Positions 52,263 to 63,087 of a stretch of 64,000 nucleotides of DNA are shown here, one piece after another. The first letter of the stretch is position 1. Each line of letters starts with the position of its first letter. Below the pieces are notes generated by a model. It had not been told where the DNA came from, ran no database searches, and saw only the letters and a program-made list of their open reading frames with translations. Source of the DNA: Pseudomonas putida (GTDB lineage: Bacteria > Pseudomonadota > Gammaproteobacteria > Pseudomonadales > Pseudomonadaceae); NCBI RefSeq assembly GCF_016406145.1, contig NZ_CP066306.1, positions 1,612,001 through 1,676,000 on the forward strand, written 5' to 3'. A program made the position numbers and the translations under genes.

Positions 52263-52772
52263 GGCCCTGTGCTTGCGCCGGCGCCATTGCCGGCCAATCC
52301 ACCAGCGCCAGTACAAAAGGGTGGTGAACCAGGCGACGATGCCCAGCACCACACCGCACACTACCGAGCCCAGCAGGAACGGCTGCCATAGCGTTGCCAG
52401 CTGGTCGGTGATCCATTCGAAGGTGAGGTCTTCGGGCAAGCTGCGCGGCGGCGTGCCTAGCAACCAGGCGCCGGTCATGTAGGTGACGAAGAACACGGGC
52501 GGCATGGTCAGCGGGTTGGTCAGCCATACCAGGCTGACGGCGATCGGCAGGTTGCCACGCACCGGGATCGCCAGCGCTGCCGCCAGCAGCATCTGCATGG
52601 GGACGGGAATCAACGCCGCGAACAGGCCCACGCCCATGGCCCGCGCCACCGAGTGGCGGTTCAGGTGCCAAAGATTCGGGTCGTGCAGCAACTTGCCGAA
52701 AAAGCGTAAGGACTTGTGTTCCCGAATGCTGGTCGGGTCCGGCATGTAGCGTTTGAAAAGGCGGCGCGGCAT
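52146..52772 (-). CDS. DUF2062 membrane protein with antisense C-terminal tail
   Basis: A 208-residue protein with the DUF2062 core: SVARAMGVGLFAALIPVPMQ, NLPIAVSLVWLTNPLTMPP, and three to four membrane segments. I take the ATG giving MPRRLFKRYMPDP; longer starts add unlike sequence. After WRRRKHRAS the frame continues for about 39 polar residues (DQQADAQRVEHCGGDQHE) that are antisense to the permease gene. The first stop lies at 52146. So either the gene carries an unusual tail or the true family end has been lost. Function is unknown. Confidence 0.78.
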   Translation of the reverse strand: MPRRLFKRYMPDPTSIREHKSLRFFGKLLHDPNLWHLNRHSVARAMGVGLFAALIPVPMQMLLAAALAIPVRGNLPIAVSLVWLTNPLTMPPVFFVTYMTGAWLLGTPPRSLPEDLTFEWITDQLATLWQPFLLGSVVCGVVLGIVAWFTTLLYWRWWIGRQWRRRKHRASGAHAAATDQQADAQRVEHCGGDQHESDRRSNADIRHP

Positions 52773-52914
52773 GTAGGCTCCCCGAGCGGTCATCAGGGAA
52801 GTATGCCTTGATTCCATCTCAGCCTCGTTCAGAGTTTGTGACAATTGTTGAGCGAGCCTCCGCGTCATTTCGTCTATGCCTGAGGGGGTAATTACGTTTC
52901 CGGAGCTCTAACTC

Positions 52915-55128
52915 ATGCGCACAGGGATGTTTGCGCTGGCGCTCGGGCTGTTGTGCCTGGGTGTCCTTCCTGAATTGCCATCGGTCGGGTGGCTGTGGCT
53001 GCTGCTCTGCGGGGGGCTGTTTTGCCTGTGCACACGCCTGTGGCCGCTGGGCTGCTGCGTGCTGGGTATGTGCTGGGCTTGCTGGTCGGCGCAGCAGGCA
53101 CTGGATGATCGCCTGGCCCCAAGCCTGGATGGCCGCACGCTGTGGCTGGAGGGCAGGGTGGTCGGCTTGCCGACCAACACGCTGAGTGGTGTGCGCTTTG
53201 AGCTGGAACAGCCTCGCTCGCGCCGCGCTGCGTTGCCCAAGCGCCTGCAATTGCATTGGTTCGATGGCCCGCCGGTGCGTGCTGGCGAGCGCTGGCGCCT
53301 GGCTGCTACCTTGCAGCGCCCGGCCGGGCTGCTCAACCCTCATGGTCCGGACCGGGAGGCACAGTTGTTGGCCAAGCGCATCGGCGCCACTGGCACGGTC
53401 AAGGCCGGCCATGTGCTGGATACCGGGCAGCCGGGGTGGCGTGACGCACTGCGCCAGCGCTTGTTGAGCGTCGCCGCGCATGGCCGGGAAGCGGCCCTTG
53501 TCGCATTGGTGCTCGGCGATGGCGCCGGCCTGGCCCGTGAGGACTGGCAAGCGCTGCAGGCCACGGGCACGGTACACCTGTTGGTGATCTCGGGGCAGCA
53601 CATCGGCCTGGTCGCCGGCCTGCTTTACGCCTTGGTCGCGGGCCTGGCGCGCTGGGGCCTGTGGCCTCAGGCTCTACCTTGGTTGCCGTGTGCGTGTGGC
53701 CTGGCACTGGGTGCGGCGCTGGCCTATGGCTGGCTGGCCGGTGCGGGGGTGCCGGTGCAGCGCGCCTGCCTGATGCTGGCGGTGGTTCTGCTCTGGCGCC
53801 TGCGCTTTCGCCATCTTGGGGCGCTGTTTCCTTTGCTGCTGGCACTTATCGGGGTGCTGGTCGCCGAGCCCCTGGCGCCGCTGCTGCCAGGGTTCTGGCT
53901 GTCGTTTGCGGCGGTGGCGACCCTGGTCTACTGCTTCAGTTCACGTCTGGGCCGATGGCGGCCCTGGCAAGGGTGGACCCGCGCCCAGTGGGTGATCGCC
54001 ATCGGCCTGCTGCCGGTACTGATTGCGACCGGTCTGCCGGTCAGTCTGAGTGCGCCACTGGCCAACTTGCTGGCAGTGCCGTGGATCAGCCTCGCGGTAT
54101 TGCCCTTGGCGCTGCTTGGAACGTTGCTGCTGCCGTTGGCAGGGGTAGGTGAAGGTCTGTTGTGGTTGGCGGGCGGGCTGCTGGATGTCTTGTTCCGGTT
54201 GCTGGCTTGGGTAGCGCATTGGCGCCCGGCATGGCTACCGCCTGCTTTGCCGGTCTGGGCCTGGCTGATGGTCTGCCTGGGCGCGTTGCTGGTGCTGCTG
54301 CCGTCCGGTGTACCTCTACGCAGCCTGGGCGGGGCCATGCTGCTGGCATTGTGGGTGCCCAGGGAGGCTGTGCCGCAGGGGCAGGTGGAGGTCTGGCAGT
54401 TGGATGTCGGGCAGGGCTTGGCGGTATTGCTGCGCACGCAAAATCACAGTCTGCTTTACGACGCCGGCCCGGCGCGGGGTGATAGTGATCTGGGTGAGCG
54501 GGTGGTGTTGCCGACCCTGCACAAGTTGGGCGTAAAGCGCTTGGACATCATGCTTATCAGTCATGCCCATGCCGACCATGCGGGTGGCGCGCCGGCCGTC
54601 TACCGTGGGTTGCCGGTGGTCCGTGTGCTGGGCGGCGAAGTGTTGGAGGACCTTGCACTGCAGCCTTGTGCCAGTGATGAGCAGTGGGAATGGGATGGCG
54701 TGCGCTTTTCGCTGTGGCATTGGGCCCAGGGGCAGAGCAGCAACGATCGCTCTTGCGTGCTGCTGGTCGAGGCACAGGGGGAGCGGCTGCTATTGGCAGG
54801 CGATATGGAGGCGGGGGCCGAGCGCGCATGGTTGGCGGCCCACGCGACGCCTCGTATCGATTGGCTGCAGTCACCGCACCATGGCAGCCGTAGTTCCTCG
54901 ACCGAGGCATTCATCCGCGCCACGGCGCCGCGCGGCGTGCTGATTTCGCGGGGGCGTAACAACGGTTTTGGGCATCCGCATGTGCAGGTGATCGAGCGGT
55001 ATCGGCGGCATGGGGTGGCCATTCACGATACGGCGGTAGAGGGGGCGTTGCGGTTGGTGCTGGGCAACCATGGCGAGGTGGAGGGGGTGCGGGGGCAGAA
55101 ACGCTTTTGGCGGGGCAGTGTGCCGTGA
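52915..55128 (+). CDS. comEC: DNA uptake/internalisation protein ComEC/Rec2
   Basis: A 737-residue inner-membrane channel for transforming DNA. It has an N-terminal OB-like DUF4131 region after two membrane segments and a multi-span competence domain (HLLVISGQHIGLVAGLLYAL; GVPVQRACLMLAVVLLW). The C-terminal metallo-beta-lactamase domain shows DVGQGLAVLL, SHAHADHAGG (near 549), LLAGDMEAGAE and SPHHGSRSS. It is full length for the family. It is divergent from the DUF2062 gene and 111 bases before exbB. Confidence 0.93.
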   Translation: MRTGMFALALGLLCLGVLPELPSVGWLWLLLCGGLFCLCTRLWPLGCCVLGMCWACWSAQQALDDRLAPSLDGRTLWLEGRVVGLPTNTLSGVRFELEQPRSRRAALPKRLQLHWFDGPPVRAGERWRLAATLQRPAGLLNPHGPDREAQLLAKRIGATGTVKAGHVLDTGQPGWRDALRQRLLSVAAHGREAALVALVLGDGAGLAREDWQALQATGTVHLLVISGQHIGLVAGLLYALVAGLARWGLWPQALPWLPCACGLALGAALAYGWLAGAGVPVQRACLMLAVVLLWRLRFRHLGALFPLLLALIGVLVAEPLAPLLPGFWLSFAAVATLVYCFSSRLGRWRPWQGWTRAQWVIAIGLLPVLIATGLPVSLSAPLANLLAVPWISLAVLPLALLGTLLLPLAGVGEGLLWLAGGLLDVLFRLLAWVAHWRPAWLPPALPVWAWLMVCLGALLVLLPSGVPLRSLGGAMLLALWVPREAVPQGQVEVWQLDVGQGLAVLLRTQNHSLLYDAGPARGDSDLGERVVLPTLHKLGVKRLDIMLISHAHADHAGGAPAVYRGLPVVRVLGGEVLEDLALQPCASDEQWEWDGVRFSLWHWAQGQSSNDRSCVLLVEAQGERLLLAGDMEAGAERAWLAAHATPRIDWLQSPHHGSRSSSTEAFIRATAPRGVLISRGRNNGFGHPHVQVIERYRRHGVAIHDTAVEGALRLVLGNHGEVEGVRGQKRFWRGSVP

Positions 55129-55239
55129 TGGTTGATGAGCGTGCCACGTGTATACCTGCTCAATTCCCTGACCTCCGGCAGATGAGCCCCTCGCGCGCCT
55201 ATGTTAGAGTGGCGGCCTTTTTCCGAGGGGGCGTTTACT

Positions 55240-55875
55240 GTGTGGGAATTGGTCAAGTCCGGTGGTTGGATGATGCTGCCAATCATTCTGAGCTCCATCG
55301 CTGCCATGGCTATCGTCGCCGAGCGCCTGTGGACCCTGCGCGCCAGCCGCGTTACCCCGCCGCACCTGCTGGGCCAGGTGTGGATGTGGATCAAGGACAA
55401 GCAGCTCACCAGTGACAAGCTCAAGGCTCTGCGCGCCGATTCGCCCCTGGGTGAGATTCTGGCTGCGGGCCTGGCCAACTCGCGCCATGGCCGTGAAATC
55501 ATGAAAGAGTGCATCGAGGAGTCTGCCTCGCGGGTCATCCATGAACTGGAACGCTATATCAGCACCCTCGGTACCATCGCTGCGATGGCCCCGCTGCTCG
55601 GGCTGCTGGGTACTGTGCTGGGCATGATCGATATCTTCAGCGCCTTCATGGGGTCGCAGATGACCGCCAATGCCGCAGTGCTGGCCAGTGGTATCTCCAA
55701 GGCTCTTGTCACTACGGCGGCCGGCCTGATGGTCGGCATCCCGGCGGTGTTCTTCCACCGCTTCCTGCTGCGGCGCATCGACGAACTGGTGGTGGGCATG
55801 GAGCAAGAGGCGATCAAGCTGGTGGAGGTCATCCAAGGCGACCGCGAAGTCGAAGTGGCCGGAGGCAAGGCGTGA
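55240..55875 (+). CDS. exbB: ExbB/TolQ-family proton channel protein
   Basis: A 211-residue inner-membrane protein with three membrane segments (near 8-28, 110-135, 155-180) and the MotA/TolQ/ExbB pattern LGTIAAMAPLLGLLGTVLGM. I use the GTG giving VWELVKSGGWMM, preceded by GAGGGG. An ATG 39 bases further out would add 13 unlike residues. It overlaps exbD by four bases. It probably powers an outer-membrane or envelope function with ExbD; the position before lpxK is conserved in pseudomonads. Confidence 0.9.
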   Translation: MWELVKSGGWMMLPIILSSIAAMAIVAERLWTLRASRVTPPHLLGQVWMWIKDKQLTSDKLKALRADSPLGEILAAGLANSRHGREIMKECIEESASRVIHELERYISTLGTIAAMAPLLGLLGTVLGMIDIFSAFMGSQMTANAAVLASGISKALVTTAAGLMVGIPAVFFHRFLLRRIDELVVGMEQEAIKLVEVIQGDREVEVAGGKA

Positions 55876-56306
55876 AGTTCCGGCGCAATCGCCAGCGGGA
55901 GAACGTCGACATCAACCTGGCGTCGTTGATCGACGTGGTGTTTGTCCTGCTGCTGTTCTTCGTGGTCACCACCACCTTTACCCGTGAGACCCAGCTGCGT
56001 GTGGAGCTGCCCGAGGCCGTCAGTGCCGAACAGCCTGTCGCAGACCCGGAAAAGCTGGTGGAAGTCACTATCAGTGCAGATGGCGTGTATTCGGTGAACA
56101 ATCACCTGTTGCCCAAGAGCGACCTGGCCACCCTGACCGAGGCGATCCAGCGCGAATCGGGCGGTGACAACACGCTGCCGCTGGCCATCAGTGCTGATGG
56201 CAAGACCCCGCACCAGGCCGTGATCACTGCGATGGATGCCGCCGGCAAGCTCGGTTTCAGCCAACTGCGCATGACCACCGTCGAGGCCGCCCAGGGGACA
56301 CCTTGA
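55872..56306 (+). CDS. exbD: ExbD/TolR-family protein
   Basis: A 144-residue protein with one membrane segment ([21 protein letters not shown], ~18-38) carrying the Asp of the proton path, then a periplasmic domain with [13 protein letters not shown] and [19 protein letters not shown]. It starts with GTG inside the exbB stop (GTGA) and ends overlapping the lpxK ATG by one base. Confidence 0.92.
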   Translation: MKFRRNRQRENVDINLASLIDVVFVLLLFFVVTTTFTRETQLRVELPEAVSAEQPVADPEKLVEVTISADGVYSVNNHLLPKSDLATLTEAIQRESGGDNTLPLAISADGKTPHQAVITAMDAAGKLGFSQLRMTTVEAAQGTP

Positions 56307-57316
56307 TGGCGCTCGCCGACCGTCTGCTAGCCGCCTGGTACGCCGGGCATCCGGCCCTTGCCCTGCTGCGCCCGCTCGAGGCGCTTTACCGGCGCGTGGT
56401 GACGCGTAAGCGCGCGCGTTTTCTCAGTGGCGAAAGCGCCAGCTACCGCGCCCCGGTACCGGTCATCGTGGTGGGCAACATCACCATTGGTGGCACCGGC
56501 AAGACGCCTATGATCCTCTGGTTGATCGAGCATTGCCGGCGCCAGGGGCTGAAGGTGGGGGTGGTCAGCCGCGGCTACGGTGCAGAACCGCCTCGGTTGC
56601 CCTGGCGTGTCGAAGCCATCCAGAGTGCCGAGCAGGCCGGCGATGAACCTTTGCTGATCGTTCAGCGTACGGGCGTGCCGCTGATGATCGACCCCGACCG
56701 CTCCCGCGCCGTGCAGGCATTGCTGGCCAGCGAGCCGTTGGACCTGATCCTGTGTGACGACGGTATGCAACACTACCGCCTGGCACGCGACCTGGAACTG
56801 GTGCTGATCGACGCTGCGCGTGGCCTGGGCAATGGCCGCTGCTTGCCGGCCGGGCCCCTGCGCGAGCCTGCCGAGCGCCTGCAAGAGGTTGATGCAGTGC
56901 TGTTCAACGGCGCCAGTGCCGACCGCCCGGAGGGTTTCGCCTTTCATCTGCAACCCAGTGCGCTGGTCAACCTGCGCACTGGCGAGCGCCGTGCGCTCGA
57001 CTTCTTCCCTGCGGGCCAGCGCCTGCATGCGGTGGCCGGTATCGGCAACCCGCAACGTTTCTTCAATACCCTGCTGGGGCTAAACTGGCAGCCGGTGCCG
57101 CATCCGTTCGCCGACCACGCCCAGTTCAGCGCTCAAAGCCTGGCTTTCAGCCCGTCGCTGCCGTTGGTGATGACCGAGAAGGATGCGGTGAAGTGCCGGG
57201 CCTTCGCTGCCGATGACTGGTGGTACCTGGCCGTGGAGGCCCTGCCTACGCCGGCCTTCTGCGGCTGGTTCGACAGCCAGCTGCAACGCTTGCTGCCTGG
57301 GCATCGAACGCCCTGA
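56306..57316 (+). CDS. lpxK: tetraacyldisaccharide 4'-kinase LpxK
   Basis: Phosphorylates the lipid A disaccharide at the 4' position at the inner membrane. The 336-residue kinase has an N-terminal hydrophobic/basic anchor, the P-loop [14 protein letters not shown] (near 53-66), VVSRGYGAE, and [19 protein letters not shown] with the metal-binding DDG-x-QH. The ATG is preferred to a TTG one codon upstream. Length is normal. Confidence 0.95.
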   Translation: MALADRLLAAWYAGHPALALLRPLEALYRRVVTRKRARFLSGESASYRAPVPVIVVGNITIGGTGKTPMILWLIEHCRRQGLKVGVVSRGYGAEPPRLPWRVEAIQSAEQAGDEPLLIVQRTGVPLMIDPDRSRAVQALLASEPLDLILCDDGMQHYRLARDLELVLIDAARGLGNGRCLPAGPLREPAERLQEVDAVLFNGASADRPEGFAFHLQPSALVNLRTGERRALDFFPAGQRLHAVAGIGNPQRFFNTLLGLNWQPVPHPFADHAQFSAQSLAFSPSLPLVMTEKDAVKCRAFAADDWWYLAVEALPTPAFCGWFDSQLQRLLPGHRTP

Positions 57317-57360
57317 GCCCGTTTTTCAATTTCCGGCCACCTGGCCTCAAGGAAGCTTCC

Positions 57361-57546
57361 ATGGACACCAAACTGCTCGATATCCTGGCCTGCCCGATCA
57401 CCAAGGGCCCGCTCAAGCTCAGCGCTGACAAGACCGAGCTGATCAGCAAGGGCGCCGGCCTGGCCTACCCGATTCGCGATGGCATCCCGGTGATGCTGGA
57501 AAGCGAGGCGCGTACCCTGACCGACGACGAGCGTCTGGACAAATGA
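57361..57546 (+). CDS. Trm112-like (YcaR/UPF0434) protein
   Basis: A 61-residue protein [20 protein letters not shown] with the later [16 protein letters not shown], the Trm112p-fold UPF0434 family. The second Cys of the usual CP-x-x-C is a Lys-Gly here (ACPITKG), as in the E. coli YcaR type. It lies between lpxK and kdsB as in E. coli and overlaps kdsB by four bases. Possible partner of a methyltransferase; unproven. Confidence 0.9.
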   Translation: MDTKLLDILACPITKGPLKLSADKTELISKGAGLAYPIRDGIPVMLESEARTLTDDERLDK

Positions 57547-58307
57547 GCCTTGACTTCACCGTGGTCATTCCCGCCCGTCTGCGCTCGACGCGTCTGCCGG
57601 GTAAGCCGTTGCTGCTGATCGCCGGCAAACCGATGGTTCAGCATGTGTGGGAGCAGGCGCGCAAGAGCGGTGCCGGCCGTGTGGTCATCGCCACCGATGA
57701 CGCCAGTATCGTCGAGGCCTGTCAGGCCTTTGGTGCTGAAGTACTGATGACCCGCGCCGACCATGAGTCGGGTACCGACCGCCTGGCTGAAGTGGCCGCG
57801 CAGCTTGGCCTGCCTGCCGACGCCATCGTGGTCAACGTCCAGGGTGATGAGCCGCTTATTCCGCCGGTGATCATCGATCAGGTCGCAGCCAACCTGGCGG
57901 CGCATCCGGAGGCAGGTATTGCGACCCTGGCCGAGCCGATCCATGACCCCGAAACCGTGTTCAACCCCAATGCGGTCAAGGTGGTCAGCGACAAGAACGG
58001 GCTGGCCTTGAGCTTCAGCCGTGCGCCGCTGCCGTGGGCGCGTGATGCCTTCGCCAAGGACCGCAATCAACTACCGCAGGGCGTGCCCTACCGCCGCCAT
58101 ATCGGCATGTACGCCTACCGCGTTGGTTTCCTTCAGGATTTCGTCAGCTGGGGCCCGTGCTGGCTCGAGCAGACCGAGGCGCTTGAACAGCTGCGTGCGC
58201 TGTGGCATGGCGTGCGTATCCACGTGGCGGATGCCATCGAGGCGCCAGCAGTGGGTGTCGATACTGCACAAGACCTCGAGCGCGTTCGGCGCTTGCTGGA
58301 GGCCTGA
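57543..58307 (+). CDS. kdsB: 3-deoxy-manno-octulosonate cytidylyltransferase
   Basis: Activates Kdo to CMP-Kdo for lipopolysaccharide inner core. The 254-residue enzyme shows [55 protein letters not shown], and [13 protein letters not shown]. Normal length. Starts inside the preceding stop (ATGA) and is followed by the phosphatase with a one-base overlap. Confidence 0.95.
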   Translation: MSLDFTVVIPARLRSTRLPGKPLLLIAGKPMVQHVWEQARKSGAGRVVIATDDASIVEACQAFGAEVLMTRADHESGTDRLAEVAAQLGLPADAIVVNVQGDEPLIPPVIIDQVAANLAAHPEAGIATLAEPIHDPETVFNPNAVKVVSDKNGLALSFSRAPLPWARDAFAKDRNQLPQGVPYRRHIGMYAYRVGFLQDFVSWGPCWLEQTEALEQLRALWHGVRIHVADAIEAPAVGVDTAQDLERVRRLLEA

Positions 58308-58771
58308 TGCGCGTCCTGTTCGTTTGCCTGGGCAATATCTGCCGGTCGCCCACTGCCGAAGGCGTGCTGCGCCATCAGTTGCAGGCCGCTGGTTTGGCTG
58401 GGCAGGTTCACGTGGCGTCAGCCGGTACCGGTGACTGGCACGTGGGCAAGGGGCCTGACAACCGTACCTGCAAGGCCGCGCTGGCGCGGGGGTACGACCT
58501 GTCGCAACAGCGTGCCCAGCAGGTCAAGGCTGAGCACTTTGCCGAGTACGACCTGATTCTGGCCATGGATAAAAGCAACCTGGGCCACCTGCGCGCCATG
58601 CGTCCGCACAATGCGATTGGCGAGCTGGACTTGTTCCTGCGCCGCTATGAGGCGGCTGTGGATGAAGTGCCGGACCCTTACTATGGCGGCGCAGAGGGCT
58701 TCGAGCAGGTGCTGGACCTGATCGAGGCGGCTTGCCGTGAGCTGGTTGTCGAAATCAAGGGGCGGTTATGA
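58307..58771 (+). CDS. low-molecular-weight protein tyrosine phosphatase
   Basis: A 154-residue phosphatase with the N-terminal P-loop CLGNICRS (C7 to R13), the SAGTGDWHVGKGP block, and the general-acid Asp in VPDPYYGG near 122. It is in the operon with kdsB and murB and overlaps murB by four bases. Such enzymes often act on exopolysaccharide kinases, but none is encoded nearby. Confidence 0.93.
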   Translation: MRVLFVCLGNICRSPTAEGVLRHQLQAAGLAGQVHVASAGTGDWHVGKGPDNRTCKAALARGYDLSQQRAQQVKAEHFAEYDLILAMDKSNLGHLRAMRPHNAIGELDLFLRRYEAAVDEVPDPYYGGAEGFEQVLDLIEAACRELVVEIKGRL

Positions 58772-59787
58772 CGGCGCACTGGCAGGAGCAGGTTTCGCTC
58801 AAGCCTTACAACACCTTCGGTATCGATGTGAAAGCCCGGCACTTCGTTCAGGTACATACCGATGACGAGGTGCGCGAGGCCTTGGCACAGGCGCGCCAGC
58901 GTGGGCTTGCGGTGATGGTTATCGGTGGTGGCAGCAACGTGCTGCTGACCCGTGATGTCGACGCGCTGGTACTGCACATGGCCAGCCGTGGCCGTCACGT
59001 CCTTGACGATGAAGCGGGGCGGGTACTGGTGGAGGCCGAGGCGGGTGAGCCCTGGCATCCCTTCGTGCAATGGTCGTTGCAGCAAGGCCTTTGTGGCCTT
59101 GAGAACCTCAGCCTTATCCCGGGGACGGTAGGGGCTGCGCCGATGCAGAATGTGGGTGCCTATGGGGTGGAGATCAAGGATGTGTTTGCCGGGTTGACGG
59201 CACTGGACCGGCAGACGGGTGAGCTGCGTGACTTCGGGCTTGAGGAATGTGCCTTTGGTTACCGCGACAGCCTGTTCAAGCGTAACCCTGGGCGTTGGTT
59301 GATCCTGCGGGTGCGTTTTGCCCTGAGCCATCGTCTGCAGGCCCATCTGGATTACGGCCCGGTGCGTCAGCGTCTGGCCGAGCAGGGCGTGCAGGAGCCG
59401 ACGGCGCAGGCGATCAGCGACGCTATTTGCAGCATTCGCCGCGAGAAGCTGCCCGATCCGGCGGAGTTGGGTAATGCCGGCAGCTTTTTCAAGAACCCTG
59501 TCGTTGCCGTTGAACAGGTGGCGCGGATCCGCGCCGAGTATCCAGGTGTGGTGGGTTATCCCCAGGCTGACGGGCAGGTGAAGCTGGCGGCCGGCTGGTT
59601 GATCGAGCAGGCCGGCTGGAAGGGTTATCGGGATGGCGATGCCGGCGTGCACCGCTTGCAGTCGCTGGTGCTGGTCAATTATGGCCAGGCGAGCGGGGCG
59701 CAGTTGCATGACCTGGCGCAGCGCATTCAGGCGGATATCCTGGCGCGCTTCGGGGTTGAGCTGGAGATGGAACCCAACCTGTACTGA
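58768..59787 (+). CDS. murB: UDP-N-acetylenolpyruvoylglucosamine reductase
   Basis: Makes UDP-MurNAc for peptidoglycan. The 339-residue type I MurB has the FAD site VIGGGSNVLLTRD, then LIPGTVGAAPMQNVGAYG, FGYRDSLFK, and the catalytic serine block AGSFFKNP. It is the last gene of the exbB-murB operon and is followed by a strong terminator. Confidence 0.95.
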   Translation: MTAHWQEQVSLKPYNTFGIDVKARHFVQVHTDDEVREALAQARQRGLAVMVIGGGSNVLLTRDVDALVLHMASRGRHVLDDEAGRVLVEAEAGEPWHPFVQWSLQQGLCGLENLSLIPGTVGAAPMQNVGAYGVEIKDVFAGLTALDRQTGELRDFGLEECAFGYRDSLFKRNPGRWLILRVRFALSHRLQAHLDYGPVRQRLAEQGVQEPTAQAISDAICSIRREKLPDPAELGNAGSFFKNPVVAVEQVARIRAEYPGVVGYPQADGQVKLAAGWLIEQAGWKGYRDGDAGVHRLQSLVLVNYGQASGAQLHDLAQRIQADILARFGVELEMEPNLY

Positions 59788-59816
59788 GGCCGGTGCAGGC
59801 ACGCTAAACAGCCAAG

Positions 59817-59852
59817 AAAAAGCCCCGCCAGTTCGCACTGGCGGGGCTTTTT
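59817..59852. terminator. bidirectional terminator between murB and rne
   Basis: A perfect 16-bp stem AAAAAGCCCCGCCAGT (59817-59832) pairs with 59837-59852 around TCGC, with A and T runs on its two sides. It serves both convergent genes. Confidence 0.95.
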
Positions 59853-59868
59853 CATTCAGCCGTGGCTA

Positions 59869-62800
59869 TCAACCGTGATGAGGCTTTTGCTCATCAGCGG
59901 TCTCCACCGTTGGCGCGCCAGCAGCGGCCGCTTCCTGCGCAGCCTTGGCAGCCGCTTCGGCCTCACGCTTGCGACGACGCACTTCACGTGGGTCGTTAGG
60001 GGCGCGACCGTTAGGCAGCATGACGGTGGCGGCTTCGACCGCTGCCGGTGCTTCTACCGGGGCAGGCTCGGCGACCACTGGCGCTGCTGCAACTACGGTT
60101 GCTGCAGGCTCGGCAGCCACTTCTGGCTGGGTTTCAACGACAGCCGCAGGCAGCTCGGCAGCCGGCGCTTGTTCAGCGGCGACCTGGGCTTTCTCTACTT
60201 CACCTGCTTCGATGGCCGGCGCTTCGACAGGTGCCTCTACAGGCGCCTCGGCAACCACTACCGGCTCGACCGCAGGGGCTTGTTCGACTACCGGCTCAGG
60301 CGCAACTTCAACCACAGGCTCGGCACCGGCTTCGATCGCAGCGACCGGCTCGCTGAGCGGCTGCTCGACCACCGGTGCAATGGCGATTTCCTCGGCCTTG
60401 GCGACGGCTTCGACCTGCTCGGCCGGCTGAGCGACTTCGCTGTTGTCGGTGGTGGCGGCTTCGGCGCTGGCGCGTTCAGCCTGCTGGTTGGCTTGCGCTT
60501 CGGCGCCAGCACTTATGTTGCTGCTGGCGACAGCCGCGGTGACAGCCAGGCCGGCAGCCAGTTCGGCACCCAGCTCGGTGGCCTGGTGCTGTTGCGGTTG
60601 CTCGTCGCTGCCTTCTTCGTCGCTGCCTTCGATCAGCTCGCCATTGGCGTTGCGCTGGCGCTCACGACGGTTGCTGCGGCGACGCTGGCCGCGAGAGCGG
60701 CGGCGCGGACGCTCGTCATCGGAACCTTCCTGCTCGTCCTGTTGCAGCTCCTCGTTCGGCAGTTGCTCATCGGCGAGCTCTGCAGCCTGCTCAGCTTCAC
60801 GTGGCTGGCGCTCTTCGCGTGGAGGGCGTGGCTGACGTTCTTCACGCGGTGCGCGTTCTTCACGAGGTGCACGCTCTTCACGTGGAGCGCGTTCTTCACG
60901 AGGCGCACGCTCTTCACGTGGAGCACGTTCTTCGCGAGGCGCGCGCTCTTCACGTGGAGCACGTTCTTCGCGAGGTGCGCGTTCTTCACGTGGAGCACGT
61001 TCTTCGCGAGGTGCACGCTCTTCACGTGGCTGGCGCTCTTCGCGAGCGGCCGGTGCTGCATCCAGAGGCTCGCGCAGTTCGCGGACGCGCTCTTCGCGGT
61101 TGCCGCGGCGGTCTTCGCGTGGCTGGCGAGGGGCGCGCTCTTCACGAGGTGCACGTTCTTCACGAGGTGCGCGCTCTTCACGCGGCTGGCGCTCTTCGCG
61201 CGGGGTGCGCTCGGCACGCTCTTCACGAGGTTTGCGCTCTTCGTCACGGCGGCCGTTGCGGTTGCGGCTCTGCTGGCGGCCGTTGCGACGCTCCTCGTTA
61301 CGCTGAGTGCGCTCGGTGGCAGGCTTCTCGGCGGTGACCACCGGGGCGGCGGCAGGCTCTTCCTTGCCGGCGAACAGGCTGACCAGCGACTTCACCAGGC
61401 CTTTGAACAGGCTTGGCTCCGGAACGCTAGGTGCCGGGGCTGCCGGTGCGGCAGGCTGCTGTTCTTCGACAGCGCTCGGTACCGGAGCGTTGGCGCGGGC
61501 CGGTGCAGTCTTGACCGCTGCTTCCTGGCGCACCAGGGTGCGCGTGGCGGTCGGCTGCGGCGCTTCTTCGGTTTCGGTGGCGGCGATTTCGTAGCTGGAC
61601 TGGTTGTTCAGCACTTCCGGGTTGTCGTCGCGCAGGCGCTGGACTTCGAAGTGCGGGGTTTCCAGGTGGTCGTTCGGCAGAATGATGATGCGGGCACGGG
61701 TGCGCAGTTCGATCTTGGTGATCGAGTTGCGCTTCTCGTTGAGCAGGAAGGCGGCCACCGGAATCGGTACCTGGGCGCGTACTTCGGCAGTACGGTCCTT
61801 CAGGGCTTCTTCTTCGATCAGGCGCAGGATGGCCAGGGACAGCGACTCGACATCACGGATGATGCCGGTGCCGGAGCAGCGCGGGCAGACGATGCCGCTG
61901 CTTTCGCCCAGCGACGGGCGCAGGCGCTGACGGGACATTTCCAGCAGGCCGAAGCGCGAGATGCGGCCGACCTGTACGCGGGCGCGGTCGGCCTCGAGGG
62001 CTTCGCGTACCCGTTCTTCGACGGCGCGCTGGTTTTTCGCCGGCGTCATGTCGATGAAGTCGATGACGATCAGGCCGCCGATGTCACGCAGGCGCAGCTG
62101 GCGGGCGATTTCCTCGGCCGCTTCCAGGTTGGTCTGCAGGGCGGTTTCCTCGATGTCGCTGCCCTTGGTGGCGCGCGCCGAGTTGATGTCGATGGAAACC
62201 AGGGCCTCGGTCGGGTCGATCACGATAGAGCCGCCCGACGGCAGGTCGACGACGCGCTGGAAGGCGGTCTCGATCTGGCTTTCGATCTGGAAGCGGTTGA
62301 ACAGCGGTACGCTGTCTTCGTACAGCTTGACCTTGCTGGCGTACTGCGGCATCACCTGGCGGATGAAGGTCAGTGCTTCTTCCTGGGCATCGATGCTGTC
62401 GATCAGCACTTCGCCGATGTCCTGGCGCAGGTAGTCGCGGATGGCGCGGATGATGACGTTGCTTTCCTGGTAGATCAGGAACGGCGCAGCGCGATCCAGC
62501 GATGCTTCCTTGATGGCGGTCCACAGTTGCAGCAGGTAATCGAGGTCCCACTGCATTTCTTCGCTGCTGCGGCCAAGGCCTGCGGTGCGCACGATCAGGC
62601 CCATGTCGCCTGGCACGGTCAGGCCGTTGAGGGCTTCACGCAGTTCGTTGCGCTCTTCGCCTTCGATGCGGCGGGAGATGCCGCCAGCGCGGGGGTTGTT
62701 GGGCATCAGCACCAGGTAGCGGCCTGCCAGGCTGATGAAGGTGGTCAGGGCGGCGCCTTTGTTGCCACGCTCTTCCTTCTCGACCTGGACGATGACTTCC

Positions 62801-63087
62801 TGGCCTTCGCTCAGGACGTCCTTGATGTTGACGCGGCCTTCAGGGGCTTTCTTGAAGTACTCGCGGGAGATTTCCTTCAGCGGCAGGAAGCCGTGACGTT
62901 CGGAGCCGAAGTCGACGAAGGCGGCTTCGAGGCTGGGCTCGATCCGGGTGATCTTGCCTTTGTAGATGTTGGCCTTTTTCTGCTCGCGCGCACCGGACTC
63001 GATGTCCAGGTCGTACAGGCGTTGGCCGTCCACCAGGGCTACACGCAACTCTTCGGGTTGAGTTGCGTTAATCAGCATTCTTTTCAT
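59869..63087 (-). CDS. rne: ribonuclease E
   Basis: The 1072-residue endonuclease at the heart of the degradosome. The catalytic half has [10 protein letters not shown], an S1 domain ([20 protein letters not shown]), the 5'-sensor, the catalytic region with [20 protein letters not shown] and [11 protein letters not shown], and the Zn-link CPRC near 398. The C-terminal half is disordered: Arg-rich segments, a very regular REERAP repeat (~680-760), [14 protein letters not shown], an Ala/Glu/Pro/Val-rich acidic stretch and a final basic [18 protein letters not shown]. The ATG is chosen because RNase E proteins begin at MKRMLIN. It has a very long upstream region. Confidence 0.95.
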   Translation of the reverse strand: MKRMLINATQPEELRVALVDGQRLYDLDIESGAREQKKANIYKGKITRIEPSLEAAFVDFGSERHGFLPLKEISREYFKKAPEGRVNIKDVLSEGQEVIVQVEKEERGNKGAALTTFISLAGRYLVLMPNNPRAGGISRRIEGEERNELREALNGLTVPGDMGLIVRTAGLGRSSEEMQWDLDYLLQLWTAIKEASLDRAAPFLIYQESNVIIRAIRDYLRQDIGEVLIDSIDAQEEALTFIRQVMPQYASKVKLYEDSVPLFNRFQIESQIETAFQRVVDLPSGGSIVIDPTEALVSIDINSARATKGSDIEETALQTNLEAAEEIARQLRLRDIGGLIVIDFIDMTPAKNQRAVEERVREALEADRARVQVGRISRFGLLEMSRQRLRPSLGESSGIVCPRCSGTGIIRDVESLSLAILRLIEEEALKDRTAEVRAQVPIPVAAFLLNEKRNSITKIELRTRARIIILPNDHLETPHFEVQRLRDDNPEVLNNQSSYEIAATETEEAPQPTATRTLVRQEAAVKTAPARANAPVPSAVEEQQPAAPAAPAPSVPEPSLFKGLVKSLVSLFAGKEEPAAAPVVTAEKPATERTQRNEERRNGRQQSRNRNGRRDEERKPREERAERTPREERQPREERAPREERAPREERAPRQPREDRRGNREERVRELREPLDAAPAAREERQPREERAPREERAPREERAPREERAPREERAPREERAPREERAPREERAPREERAPREERAPREERQPRPPREERQPREAEQAAELADEQLPNEELQQDEQEGSDDERPRRRSRGQRRRSNRRERQRNANGELIEGSDEEGSDEQPQQHQATELGAELAAGLAVTAAVASSNISAGAEAQANQQAERASAEAATTDNSEVAQPAEQVEAVAKAEEIAIAPVVEQPLSEPVAAIEAGAEPVVEVAPEPVVEQAPAVEPVVVAEAPVEAPVEAPAIEAGEVEKAQVAAEQAPAAELPAAVVETQPEVAAEPAATVVAAAPVVAEPAPVEAPAAVEAATVMLPNGRAPNDPREVRRRKREAEAAAKAAQEAAAAGAPTVETADEQKPHHG
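60828..61050 (-). repeat. 18-base tandem repeat in rne (REERAP units)
   Basis: About eleven successive 18-base units encode REERAP or REERQP, with a visible 36-base higher-order period (alternating ACGTGGAGC and ACGAGG variants). A second short block of the same units lies near 61130-61200. The repeat is in frame, so copy changes keep the protein open. Confidence 0.85.

Noticed and set aside
60828-61050. Regular repeat that could be taken for a CRISPR array
   Set aside because: The 18-base units are contiguous, in frame and coding, with no spacers.
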